20,595 bases of DNA from DATJPW01 sp035506215 (GTDB lineage: Bacteria; Desulfobacterota; Desulfomonilia; Desulfomonilales; Desulfomonilaceae), in NCBI GenBank assembly GCA_035506215.1, contig DATJPW010000388.1, forward strand, positions 1-20,595, in the 5' to 3' direction. A program made the translations under genes and the position numbers. Positions 8,374-14,903 of this stretch are shown one piece after another. Numbering within the stretch: the first letter of the stretch is position 1; every line of letters starts with the position of its first letter. The notes under the pieces were generated by a model, which was given only the letters and a program-made list of their open reading frames with translations, had not been told where the DNA came from and made no database searches.

Positions 8374-9531
8374 ATGGAACCCAAGATTCCGCAACCGGAT
8401 GATTCTCACCGAACCAAGGTCCCTCAACTGGATATGCCGGTTAGATTGCTTTTGGGACCGGGGCCTTCCAATGTTCATCCGAGGGTGCGTCAGGCCCTTG
8501 CCATGAACGAGGTGGGGCATCTTGACCCGAAGTTCATTCAGTTGATGAACGAGGTGCAGGAGCTGATCCGTTATGTTTGGCAAACCGACAATCCGTTCAC
8601 CATTCCCGTGAGCGGCACTGGCAGCGCCGCTATGGAAGCTACTTTGGCAAACTGCGTAGAGCCGGGAGATGTAGTGCTCATCGGCGTAAATGGTTACTTC
8701 GGTGAAAGGCTTTGCGACATGGCTTCTCGTTACGGGGCGGATATCCGTCGCATGGAAAAGCCGTGGGGTGAGGTATTCAGTCTCGAAGAGATCGGCGCGG
8801 GCATGGAAAAGCATCGGCCGAGCATTTTGGCCCTGGTTCACGGTGAAACTTCCACCGGCGCGATGCAACCCATGGATGGAGTCGGCAAGCTGTGCAGAGA
8901 ATTTGACGCGCTTCTGCTCCTGGACACTGTAACAAGCCTGGGCGGAGCGCCGGTACTTCTCGATCGATGGCATGTGGACCTCGCCTATAGTGGCTCCCAA
9001 AAATGCTTGAGCTGTCCTCCGGGCATTTCACCCCTGACCTTGGGCGAACGAGCCCTGGAAAAACTCAACCGCCGGAAGACCAAAGTCCCGAACTGGTATT
9101 TGGACATGAACCTTCTTGCCAAATATTGGGGCAAAGAACGCACATATCATCATACCGCGCCTGTAAATATGAACTACGCGCTCCGAGAAGCGTTGATCCT
9201 TATAACGGAAGAAGGACTGGAAAATCGGTGGGAACGACACCGGACAAATGCTGAGATGTTATGGGATGGGCTCGAAGAGCTGGGAATCGGTTGCCATGTC
9301 GATAAACGTTACCGTTTACCCAGTCTTACCACCGCTCTGATTCCTGACGGCGTGAACGGCAAAGCGATAGCTGATTTTCTGCTGCAAAACTACAACATAG
9401 AAATCGCGGGTGGACTGGGACAACTGGCCGGTAAGGTCTGGCGAATCGGCCTTATGGGGTTCAATAGCCGGCCCGAAAATGTCTTATTGCTGCTCGCCGC
9501 GATGAAACATGCGCTGGAAGCTACGGGATAA
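8374..9531 (+). CDS. Class V aminotransferase, alanine-glyoxylate aminotransferase type
   Basis: The ATG at 8374 is chosen because AGGAGGG (8358-8364) lies 9 nt upstream; an in-frame TTG at 8365 would touch that ribosome binding site. The 385-residue protein is a PLP-dependent fold-type I enzyme. SGTGSAAMEA binds the cofactor phosphate, LDTVTSLGG carries the Asp that contacts the pyridine nitrogen (D184), and YSGSQKCLSCPPG carries the Schiff-base Lys210. YHHTAPVNMNYALRE and WRIGLMGFNSRPENV closely match the corresponding parts of human AGT as I recall them. The likely reaction transfers an amino group from alanine or serine to glyoxylate, giving glycine. It seems monocistronic, with its own promoter and a dyad near the start point. 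Confidence 0.92.
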   Translation: MEPKIPQPDDSHRTKVPQLDMPVRLLLGPGPSNVHPRVRQALAMNEVGHLDPKFIQLMNEVQELIRYVWQTDNPFTIPVSGTGSAAMEATLANCVEPGDVVLIGVNGYFGERLCDMASRYGADIRRMEKPWGEVFSLEEIGAGMEKHRPSILALVHGETSTGAMQPMDGVGKLCREFDALLLLDTVTSLGGAPVLLDRWHVDLAYSGSQKCLSCPPGISPLTLGERALEKLNRRKTKVPNWYLDMNLLAKYWGKERTYHHTAPVNMNYALREALILITEEGLENRWERHRTNAEMLWDGLEELGIGCHVDKRYRLPSLTTALIPDGVNGKAIADFLLQNYNIEIAGGLGQLAGKVWRIGLMGFNSRPENVLLLLAAMKHALEATG

Positions 9532-9618
9532 GAGAACGCAGCCGACCGACTTGCTTAGGGGGCCTTGGCGTGTGAGCTGTTGATTCCGTATGGAACGTCC
9601 AAATTCCCCTGGAGAAGA

Positions 9619-10266
9619 TCAAAGTATATTCCCCGTTCCGGAACCGGGGTCCAGCGATCTAGCGCCTGTTAAGAAGACTTCCAGCAGCGCCGTGGCGATA
9701 CGCTGTTTCTGCGCACGCCCTTTTAATGGACGATTCTCGAGGACGAGAATGGAGATAAAGCTCTCCATGGCGCCGAGGAATATATAAGTAAGATATATGG
9801 CCCTTATGTCCGTCCGAAAGATTTGCTTAGACTGTCCGTCTTTGATGATCTTTTCGGTCTTCTCACCGAATATCTTGAACACTTCCTTCCGTTCAGGGGT
9901 TAGATTTGCAGAGGACCTTGAAATCTCGGTAATGAAAATATGGACAAGGTCGGGTCTTTTTTCGTACTGGTCGAGAAAATAACCGATAATCCCCGCCAGC
10001 TTTTCTTCTTCAGTGGCGGATTGGGTCTCATGATGGTCCATAACTGAAAACAGACCATTCCACCACTCATTGAGAATTGAGTCAAACAGGTCCGCTTTGC
10101 TTTTGAAATAGTGATAGACGAGGCCGTAGGAAATTCCCGCTTCTTGAGCTATATCGGTGATACGTGCTTGATGGTAACCTTTTTCGCGAATGACCCGGCA
10201 AGCTGCGTCAAAAATTGCAGCCTCCTTTTCCTTCTTCAGATCCGGTACCGATTGATAGTGCCGCAT
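9619..10266 (-). CDS. TetR family transcriptional regulator
   Basis: Taken from the ATG at 10266 (215 residues). A TTG at 10284 is possible but lies within the likely promoter. Residues about 14-60 form the TetR DNA-binding domain (AAIFDAACRVIREKGYHQARITDIAQEAGISYGLVYHYFKSK region, helix-turn-helix at ITDIAQEAG). The remainder is a helical ligand and dimer domain with no diagnostic motif. The YHYFKSK recognition-helix end is typical. Its own upstream region holds a 7+4+7 bp dyad that overlaps a TTGACA -35 box, so autorepression is likely. There is no recognisable Shine-Dalgarno sequence before the ATG. The ligand and targets are unknown; the nearby aminotransferase (convergent) and CYTH gene (upstream, same strand) give no clear clue. 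Confidence 0.9.
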   Translation of the reverse strand: MRHYQSVPDLKKEKEAAIFDAACRVIREKGYHQARITDIAQEAGISYGLVYHYFKSKADLFDSILNEWWNGLFSVMDHHETQSATEEEKLAGIIGYFLDQYEKRPDLVHIFITEISRSSANLTPERKEVFKIFGEKTEKIIKDGQSKQIFRTDIRAIYLTYIFLGAMESFISILVLENRPLKGRAQKQRIATALLEVFLTGARSLDPGSGTGNIL

Positions 10267-10288
10267 GATGGGGTTGTGTAACAATATT

Positions 10289-10306
10289 TGATTGATTTGT
10301 CAATCA
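10289..10306 (-). promoter_or_regulatory. Candidate TetR operator overlapping a -35 box
   Basis: TGATTGA and TCAATCA are 7-bp arms around the spacer TTTG. On the minus strand the dyad contains TTGACA (10298-10303), with weak -10 options 16-17 bp downstream before the TetR ATG. The site also covers the stop codon of the CYTH gene. Confidence 0.55.
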
Positions 10307-11121
10307 CATTGACTCTGGGCCTGCCCTTGCGGCCTGTTCTCGCCGAGATATTTCTCAATTACATCGTAGGCGGCCGGTATCAAATGGGGGCCACGAAGCA
10401 GGTTCTTCAAACGTCCGCTGCTCAAGAGCGTTTCGATAGCCAGGCCTGTGGCAAGTTTGCTGTGGAACCAGACCCGCAACTCTCTTGGGCACAGATTCAG
10501 CAGGTATTCCGCGACGGTTCGCACCAACGAAGCACTTTCCGTTGTCTTGGCTTCTATTTCCGTCTCGTGATGCCGTACAACTTGGTGACCGAAGTGATAA
10601 GCCACCGTGTCGAGCAAGAGTTCAGCGAGGGTGAGGTCCGATCCGGCAGCTACGACGTTGCGGATGGTCCTTGCAGTCTCGCGCATTTGGATCGTTATCA
10701 GTCCTGTGGCGTGCACTGCCGAGAGGGGATCATCCGCTATCACCCGTTCGTGAGGCAAAGAAACCGCCAAACCATGGCCTGACAGCATGTTGATCGCTTT
10801 CTCGAATGCTTCGAAAGACCACGACATTTCAATCTCACTTCGTTCCACCCCGCCCCACTGGATCTTTCGAGAAGGACCCTTCAAGGTAATCCTCGTCTCC
10901 CCGCCCACACGCCTGATTCTGAATGCCCATCTCAGCCCGGCAAGGTCTCCGGCCGGAGTGTCGAAATAATAATCATTGATACTGAAATCGCCGGAGGGAT
11001 CAACCGCATACTCGCCTATGGAAGTGATCCCACCTACCAGGCTCAGGATGCTTTCCGGATTGTCGGAAGCGACAATGAGAGTGGCCTCAGTTTCTATCGA
11101 ATTTGCGGGACCGGCATTCAT
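10300..11121 (-). CDS. CYTH-domain (triphosphate tunnel metalloenzyme-like) protein
   Basis: A 273-residue protein with the CYTH strand order. ETEATLIV near the N-terminus is the E-x-E-x-K site with Thr14 where Lys is usual. YYFDTPAGDL, WAFRIRRVGGETRITLKGP and VERSEIE supply the basic and acidic tunnel residues, and HHETEIEAK is the late acidic strand. CYTH enzymes hydrolyse inorganic triphosphate, thiamine triphosphate or make cAMP; the reaction here cannot be chosen, and the Lys change makes full activity uncertain. A C-terminal helical stretch of about 60 residues follows the domain; it is too short for a CHAD domain. The gene lies 140 bp after rnhB on the same strand, the gap being filled by a triple hairpin repeat, and 33 bp before the TetR ATG. 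Confidence 0.75.
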   Translation of the reverse strand: MNAGPANSIETEATLIVASDNPESILSLVGGITSIGEYAVDPSGDFSINDYYFDTPAGDLAGLRWAFRIRRVGGETRITLKGPSRKIQWGGVERSEIEMSWSFEAFEKAINMLSGHGLAVSLPHERVIADDPLSAVHATGLITIQMRETARTIRNVVAAGSDLTLAELLLDTVAYHFGHQVVRHHETEIEAKTTESASLVRTVAEYLLNLCPRELRVWFHSKLATGLAIETLLSSGRLKNLLRGPHLIPAAYDVIEKYLGENRPQGQAQSQCD

Positions 11122-11170
11122 CGACGTGCCTGGTTACGGAAACGCTTTCCCATAATATTTCACAGGTGCA

Positions 11171-11229
11171 GACCGGCACGGAGGCCGGTCGCTACCATTA
11201 ATGGTAGGGCCCGGCGTCTCTGCCGGGCC
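11171..11229. repeat. Triple-hairpin intergenic repeat between rnhB and the CYTH gene
   Basis: Three perfect dyads in a row: GACCGGC/GCCGGTC with loop ACGGAG (11171-11190), the palindrome CTACCATTAATGGTAG (11192-11207), and GGCCCGGC/GCCGGGCC with loop GTCTCT (11208-11229). On the minus strand the last loop reads AGAGAC, close to the AAAGAC and AAGGAC loops of the repeats at 14850-14869 and 12147-12166. Confidence 0.8.
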
Positions 11230-11261
11230 ATGGATTTCAAGCACGAAATCGCGAACCGCTA

Positions 11262-11918
11262 TCAAAAGGTCTTGGAAAACAGAGGGAGTAGGCTCTCAGC
11301 AACTCCTTTAAAAAACCGTCGATGAACCGGTGACGGCCCGTAGCGCAGGATGGCTTCTCTATGAGCGTGCGTAGCGTAACCTTTGTGCTTGTCGAAACCA
11401 TACTGCGGGTACTGTTCGTGGAGTTCCATCATGATCCTGTCCCGGGTTACCTTGGCTATTATGCCCGCGGCCGCGACCGAAAAAGAGAGCCTGTCGCCCT
11501 TGATTACACCACGTTGAGGCAGGTCCAGGTCAATTGAAATCGGACCATCTATCAGAAGATAGTCAGGCGGGGGGCTGATCCGGCACACAGCCTGCGACAT
11601 GGCGCTGCGAGTGGCTTGAAAGATGTTGATTTCGTTGATTGCATCCGAGTCGACGCTTGCGACGCCGATGGCCAAAGCCTTTGCCTGAATACGGTGGAAC
11701 AGATCTTCTCTCTGCGAGGATGTCAAGAGCTTGGAATCGTTGAGATCCGGAATCAGATGGTAAGACGAGAGCACAACAGCCGCGGCGACCACGGGGCCGG
11801 CAAGAGGACCTCGTCCGGCCTCATCCACGCCTGCAATCCGGCAGGCGCCTTGAGCCGCAGCCTCATCCTCGAATCGACTGCTCGGCCCACACGAATCTGG
11901 TGATTTGGTTCTACGCAA
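11262..11918 (-). CDS. rnhB: Ribonuclease HII
   Basis: A 218-residue type 2 RNase H that removes ribonucleotides and RNA primers from RNA-DNA hybrids. GVDEAGRGPLAGPVVAAAV holds the first catalytic pair (D32, E33), LLIDG the third acid (D124) and AKVTRD the fourth (D160); NDSKLL and HKGY also fit. The usual AASIxAKV motif has Gly152 where Ser is common. Only a TTG at 11918 can serve as start: the codon before it is TAG, and no ATG or GTG lies between it and the catalytic core except the Val of GVDEAG. A seven-codon ATG reading frame overlaps this TTG. It follows rplS, as in many proteobacteria, but 384 bp of repeat-rich DNA separates them, so co-transcription is doubtful. Confidence 0.93.
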   Translation of the reverse strand: MRRTKSPDSCGPSSRFEDEAAAQGACRIAGVDEAGRGPLAGPVVAAAVVLSSYHLIPDLNDSKLLTSSQREDLFHRIQAKALAIGVASVDSDAINEINIFQATRSAMSQAVCRISPPPDYLLIDGPISIDLDLPQRGVIKGDRLSFSVAAAGIIAKVTRDRIMMELHEQYPQYGFDKHKGYATHAHREAILRYGPSPVHRRFFKGVAESLLPLFSKTF

Positions 11919-12302
11919 CTAACCGCACGACCATATGTTCAAGGATATGAATTCTCCCTAAATTCTCGGCGGCGTTATATTACAAAATCATTTGTTTGGG
12001 AAGATCTTCCTCGGATGATCGGTAAGCAGCCACTTACGCGGGCACCCGTTGATTTTCTGCTGTCTGAAGTTGTTTCGGGGAATATCCACATTGGTAGGCA
12101 CCCGCTACCGCAAAAGACGCGGGCGCCAGTGCACGGGAAACAAATGGGCCGACAAGGACGTCGGCCGCTAGCGGATCAGAGTCTGCCCCGGACTGCGATC
12201 CGGGGTCCGAGAGGACGAACCAAGGACTGCTTCAGCGCGTTCGCGGTTACAAATGCCTACGGAGGATGTTTCTCATGAGGAAAAGTCTTGCCATGAAAGG
12301 TC
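11919..12302. other. Repeat-rich 384-bp intergenic region between rplS and rnhB
   Basis: It holds a 12-bp palindrome GGAAGATCTTCC (11999-12010) about 80 bp before the rnhB start and three GC-rich hairpins (12097-12127, 12147-12166, 12186-12205). A plus-strand frame across the repeats has no protein-like features. No gene is called. Confidence 0.7.
12097..12205. repeat. Paired-hairpin intergenic repeat, copy A, plus a third hairpin
   Basis: Hairpin 1 is GGCACCCGC/GCGGGCGCC (one A/C mismatch, 13-nt loop, 12097-12127). Hairpin 2 is GGCCGAC/GTCGGCC with loop AAGGAC (12147-12166). The linker and flanks match the copy at 14814-14869. A third hairpin, CCCCGGA/TCCGGGG with loop CTGCGA, follows at 12186-12205. 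Confidence 0.8.
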
Positions 12303-12659
12303 TCATTGACTGACTCTTGTCACTCGTTCTTTGATACGAGCAGCCTTGCCTCTGAGTTTTCGGAGGTAGTACAGCTTGGAACGTCGGACTCGCCCGTGAT
12401 TTACGACTTCGATCTTGTCGATCATAGGCGAATGCAACGGAAATACTCGTTCCACTCCGATCCCGTAAGATACTTTCCTCACAGTAAAGCTGGTCCTCGC
12501 GCTTTTGCGATTCAAGGCGATAACGACTCCTTCGAAGACCTGGATTCGCTCGCGAGCGCCTTCGACTATTTTCACGTGGACTTTCACGGAATCTCCGGTG
12601 CGGAATTGTGGAATGTCCAGTCTCATATGTTCCTGTTCAATCATTTTCAACACATCCAT
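12303..12659 (-). CDS. rplS: 50S ribosomal protein L19
   Basis: A full-length (118 residues) L19 of the large ribosomal subunit, placed at the 30S-50S interface. RTGDSVKVHVKIVEGARERIQVFEGVVIA and GIGVERVFPLHSP are the family core, with the basic C-terminal RRSKLYYLRKLRGKAARIKER. The ATG at 12659 has GGAG about 8 nt upstream and lies 23 nt inside the 3' end of trmD, so translation is probably coupled to trmD. It is the last gene of the rpsP operon. Confidence 0.97.
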   Translation of the reverse strand: MDVLKMIEQEHMRLDIPQFRTGDSVKVHVKIVEGARERIQVFEGVVIALNRKSARTSFTVRKVSYGIGVERVFPLHSPMIDKIEVVNHGRVRRSKLYYLRKLRGKAARIKERVTRVSQ

Positions 12660-13413
12660 CGTCTTTCTCCGTAGGCTTGGAAAGGCTGTCCAAGCGGATT
12701 TCCTCGAGGAGATTCTCCTCCTCAGGGGTGCAGGCTCGGTCCCTCAATAAATCAGGACGCTTGGCCCTGGTTCGGGCCAGCGCCATTTTTTTCCTCCAGC
12801 GCCGAATTTTCTCATGATGGCCTTCCAACAGGACTTCCGGCACTTCCATTCCTTCGAATAAACGCGGCCTGGTGTACTGCGGATACTCCAACAGACCATT
12901 ATAGAAGGATTCTCCGCAACCGTGGCTGTCTGCGCCGATAACTCCCGGTATGAGCCTTATCACGGCATCCATTATCACCATGGCGGCCGTCTCCCCACCC
13001 GAGAGTATATAATCTCCTAACGAGATCTCGTCGTCTACAAAGGCTCGAATGCGTTCATCGACGCCTTCATACCTTCCGGAAACAATAAGTAAGCTCTCCG
13101 ATACGGCCATCGCCTCTGCTATGGATTGAGTAAACAGCCGTCCCTGCGGTGTCATGAGTATGACAAGCGGGTTTCTCATGACGCTTCGCAAGTGCCGAAT
13201 GCCCGCTACTACGGGCTCGGGCTTCATGATCATCCCTGTTCCACCGCCGAATGGATAATCATCCGTTGTGCGGTGTCTATCTGTCGTGAACTCCCGAAGA
13301 TCCACTGTCTGAACATCGATCAGTCCGGCTTCTATGGCCCGAGCCGGATTGCCGTAACTGAGAAACGATTTGAAGATCTCCGGAAATATCGTTAGGACAC
13401 GGATATCAATCAT
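12637..13413 (-). CDS. trmD: tRNA (guanine(37)-N1)-methyltransferase
   Basis: A 258-residue SPOUT methyltransferase that makes m1G37 in tRNAs and prevents frameshifting. DIRVLTIFPEIFKSFLSYGNPARA is the N-terminal signature, DDYPFGGGTGMIMKPEP and SGRYEGVDERI form part of the trefoil-knot SAM site, and DYILSGGETAAM follows. HGCGESFYNGLLEYPQYTRP is the conserved tRNA-binding stretch, with the catalytic-type Asp of this family near ADSHG. The ATG overlaps the rimM stop by 8 nt, indicating coupled translation; a GGAGGG lies about 13 nt upstream inside rimM. Confidence 0.97.
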   Translation of the reverse strand: MIDIRVLTIFPEIFKSFLSYGNPARAIEAGLIDVQTVDLREFTTDRHRTTDDYPFGGGTGMIMKPEPVVAGIRHLRSVMRNPLVILMTPQGRLFTQSIAEAMAVSESLLIVSGRYEGVDERIRAFVDDEISLGDYILSGGETAAMVIMDAVIRLIPGVIGADSHGCGESFYNGLLEYPQYTRPRLFEGMEVPEVLLEGHHEKIRRWRKKMALARTRAKRPDLLRDRACTPEEENLLEEIRLDSLSKPTEKDDGCVEND

Positions 13414-13912
13414 CCGGGATCAGTCCCTCCAGAGGGTTCACGATCATTGTATTTTTTTCCGTATCCACATCCATTATCACTTCATCGATCATAGGCATCA
13501 AAATCTCTTTGCCGGCCCGCATAACATGGAGAACATCATTCGCGCCGGTGGGCGTGATATGCGTAATTTCTCCAAGATCGCGGCCTTCGACAGTGGAAAC
13601 TTTCATGCCTATCAATTCAAACCAATAGTACTCGCCCTCCTCTTTCGGCGGAAGATTCTTTTCCTCGGTCTTGACCAGTTTCCCGATGAGTTGCATCGCT
13701 TTTTCAGGGCTATCGATGCCTTCGAGGGATGCTAACACGGCTCCTTTGTGGATTCGAATTCTCGATACCTTGTGGGGGGATTCGCCAAAAATCAGAGCAG
13801 GAGATCGTTTGAAAGTCTCAAAAGTCTCTGTGAAAGGGCTGATTTTAATTTCTCCCCTGATCCCAAACGGCTTGACCGCTTGTCCGATCACGATGAGCTT
13901 CCTACGGGACAT
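13406..13912 (-). CDS. rimM: Ribosome maturation factor RimM
   Basis: A 168-residue RimM, needed for maturation of the 30S head together with S19. The N-terminal domain starts IGQAVKPFGIRGEIKISPFT, the family signature; the PRC-barrel domain includes EEGEYYWFELIGMKV and GEITHITPTGANDVLHV, and ends at KEILMPMIDEVI. The only usable start in this frame is the ATG at 13912: upstream is a TGA with no ATG, GTG or TTG between. It has no good Shine-Dalgarno sequence at normal spacing, while a perfect AAGGAGG lies about 26 nt upstream within a small hairpin (13931-13946). Translation may therefore depend on coupling or structure. Confidence 0.96.
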   Translation of the reverse strand: MSRRKLIVIGQAVKPFGIRGEIKISPFTETFETFKRSPALIFGESPHKVSRIRIHKGAVLASLEGIDSPEKAMQLIGKLVKTEEKNLPPKEEGEYYWFELIGMKVSTVEGRDLGEITHITPTGANDVLHVMRAGKEILMPMIDEVIMDVDTEKNTMIVNPLEGLIPDD

Positions 13913-13930
13913 GGTTATCTTTTGGAATCC

Positions 13931-13946
13931 GGAGGTACATGCCTCC
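13931..13946 (-). promoter_or_regulatory. Hairpin holding a Shine-Dalgarno-like sequence upstream of rimM
   Basis: GGAGG and CCTCC pair around a 6-nt loop in the 59-bp gap between khpA and rimM. On the coding strand the 5' arm is the end of AAAGGAGG, the best ribosome binding site in the gap, but it is too far from the rimM ATG. Confidence 0.4.
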
Positions 13947-13971
13947 TTTCAGGGAGCCGTCCGAGTAAAAG

Positions 13972-14202
13972 CTACTCCAATATTTCCAGAACAGCCCTTT
14001 TTCTCATTTTGGTGGAGGCTGCGCTGAGAATCGTGCGCATGGCCCTAGCTGTTCGACCCTGCTTCCCTATGACCTTGCCCAGGTCCGATTTAGCGACCTT
14101 TAATTCTATCACAGAAGTGACCTCTCCTTCCACTTCCGAAACCGACACCTCCTCAGGACTGTCCACAAGCGCTTTGGCGATGTACTCGATCAATTCCTTC
14201 AT
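13972..14202 (-). CDS. khpA: KH-domain RNA-binding protein
   Basis: A 76-residue protein of the KhpA/YlqC family. A single KH domain with the RNA-binding GxxG loop in SDLGKVIGKQGRTARAMRTIL covers most of the protein. It is the usual small gene between rpsP and rimM. KhpA binds RNA and, in Gram-positives, works with KhpB in cell division and sRNA control; its role in this group is not established. GAGGGG precedes the ATG at 14202. It is the second gene of the operon, 65 bp after rpsP. Confidence 0.93.
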   Translation of the reverse strand: MKELIEYIAKALVDSPEEVSVSEVEGEVTSVIELKVAKSDLGKVIGKQGRTARAMRTILSAASTKMRKRAVLEILE

Positions 14203-14267
14203 AGCGGTCCCCTCTCAGTTCAAAAGCGATCCCGCCGGAGTCTGTACAACTGCACCGGCCAAACAGC

Positions 14268-14525
14268 CTACTCTTGGATTTCGGCGGCGGGTGTGGAACG
14301 CCTCATGATTCGGCGAACGCTATCCGATACCTCAGCCCCTCGCGAAACCCAGCTATGGATTGCCTCTAAATTAAGGTTGATACCGGCACTTTTATTACGC
14401 GGATCATAGGTGCCCAGCACTTCGAGAAATCGGCCATCCCTGGGATAGCGACTGTCCGCAGCAATTACACGGTAGAACGGCTTCTTTTTTGCGCCATAGC
14501 GCGACAAACGGATCTTCACGGCCAT
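14268..14525 (-). CDS. rpsP: 30S ribosomal protein S16
   Basis: An 85-residue S16, a small-subunit assembly protein. AVKIRLSRYGAKKKPFYRVIAADSRYPRDGRFLEVLGTYDP is the full family signature. The ATG at 14525 has AAAGGAG at ideal spacing. It is the first gene of the rpsP-khpA-rimM-trmD-rplS set, about 44 nt after the predicted transcription start. ffh, which precedes rpsP in many genomes, is not upstream. Confidence 0.97.
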   Translation of the reverse strand: MAVKIRLSRYGAKKKPFYRVIAADSRYPRDGRFLEVLGTYDPRNKSAGINLNLEAIHSWVSRGAEVSDSVRRIMRRSTPAAEIQE

Positions 14526-14575
14526 ATATATACGCTCCTTTGCGTGCGCGTTTATCGCTCGTTGATAATCGAATG

Positions 14576-14604
14576 ATGTTACTGAGTCTTCCCGAGGGTG
14601 TCAA
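14576..14604 (-). promoter_or_regulatory. Sigma70-like promoter of the rpsP operon
   Basis: On the minus strand TTGACA (14599-14604) and TAACAT (14576-14581) are spaced by exactly 17 bp. The -35 is a perfect consensus. Transcription would start near 14569, giving a leader of about 44 nt to the rpsP ATG. Confidence 0.75.
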
Positions 14605-14681
14605 GTAGAAAAGGGAACGTGAAGTGCGCATTCAGTTATGGGCGGTGAATTAGTCGCTCCTCTGTCATTGTAAGAAGGCAA

Positions 14682-14760
14682 TGGTGGGACCGGCGTCCCG
14701 CCTGTCTATTAGAGATGACGCCAATCCCTGTTCCCCGCAGAACGCGGGACGGTCCCACCA
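14682..14760. repeat. Long imperfect inverted repeat (REP or MITE-like)
   Basis: Outer arms TGGTGGGACC (14682-14691) and GGTCCCACCA (14751-14760) pair perfectly for 10 bp, then GTCCCGC (14695-14701) pairs with GCGGGAC (14744-14750) after a GGC bulge. The loop is about 42 nt. No flanking direct repeat was recognised. Confidence 0.75.
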
Positions 14761-14813
14761 ACAATCTCACTTTGGCGTCATGCAGATGAAACCTGCCGTG
14801 GTCACGTCAGTAG

Positions 14814-14869
14814 GCGCCGGCCTACGCGCCGGTGCATGGGAAATAAATAGGCCGGCAAAGACGCCGGCC
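14814..14869. repeat. Paired-hairpin intergenic repeat, copy B
   Basis: Hairpin 1 is GCGCCGGC/GCCGGTGC with loop CTACGC (14814-14835). Hairpin 2 is GGCCGGC/GCCGGCC with loop AAAGAC (14850-14869). Sequence, order and linker match copy A at 12097-12166 in the same orientation. Confidence 0.8.
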
Positions 14870-14903
14870 ACTGAATCAATCGCGCGAACGCGAAATGACT
14901 TAT

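Larger units (their letters stand above)
14526..14903. other. 378-bp intergenic region holding the rpsP promoter and two repeats
   Basis: It contains the rpsP promoter (14576-14604), a long imperfect hairpin (14682-14760) and a paired-hairpin element (14814-14869). No protein-coding gene is supported. Confidence 0.7.

Noticed and set aside
8329..9000. A 223-codon minus-strand frame opposite the aminotransferase
   Set aside because: It is fully antisense to a well-supported gene, lacks domain-like motifs and has no ribosome binding site.
10288..10782. A plus-strand frame opposite the CYTH gene
   Set aside because: It overlaps a supported gene and has no motif; it is probably chance.
12097..12205. 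A CRISPR-like array from the repeated GC-rich units
   Set aside because: The units are inverted hairpins, too few and unevenly spaced, without constant direct repeats or cas genes nearby.
12186..12205. A GC-rich hairpin as terminator of the rplS operon
   Set aside because: The stem is strong but has no U tract after it on the minus strand; it fits the repeat family better.
12015..12278. A possible small plus-strand gene in the rplS-rnhB gap
   Set aside because: It is made mostly of hairpin repeats, with no ribosome binding site and no protein-like composition.
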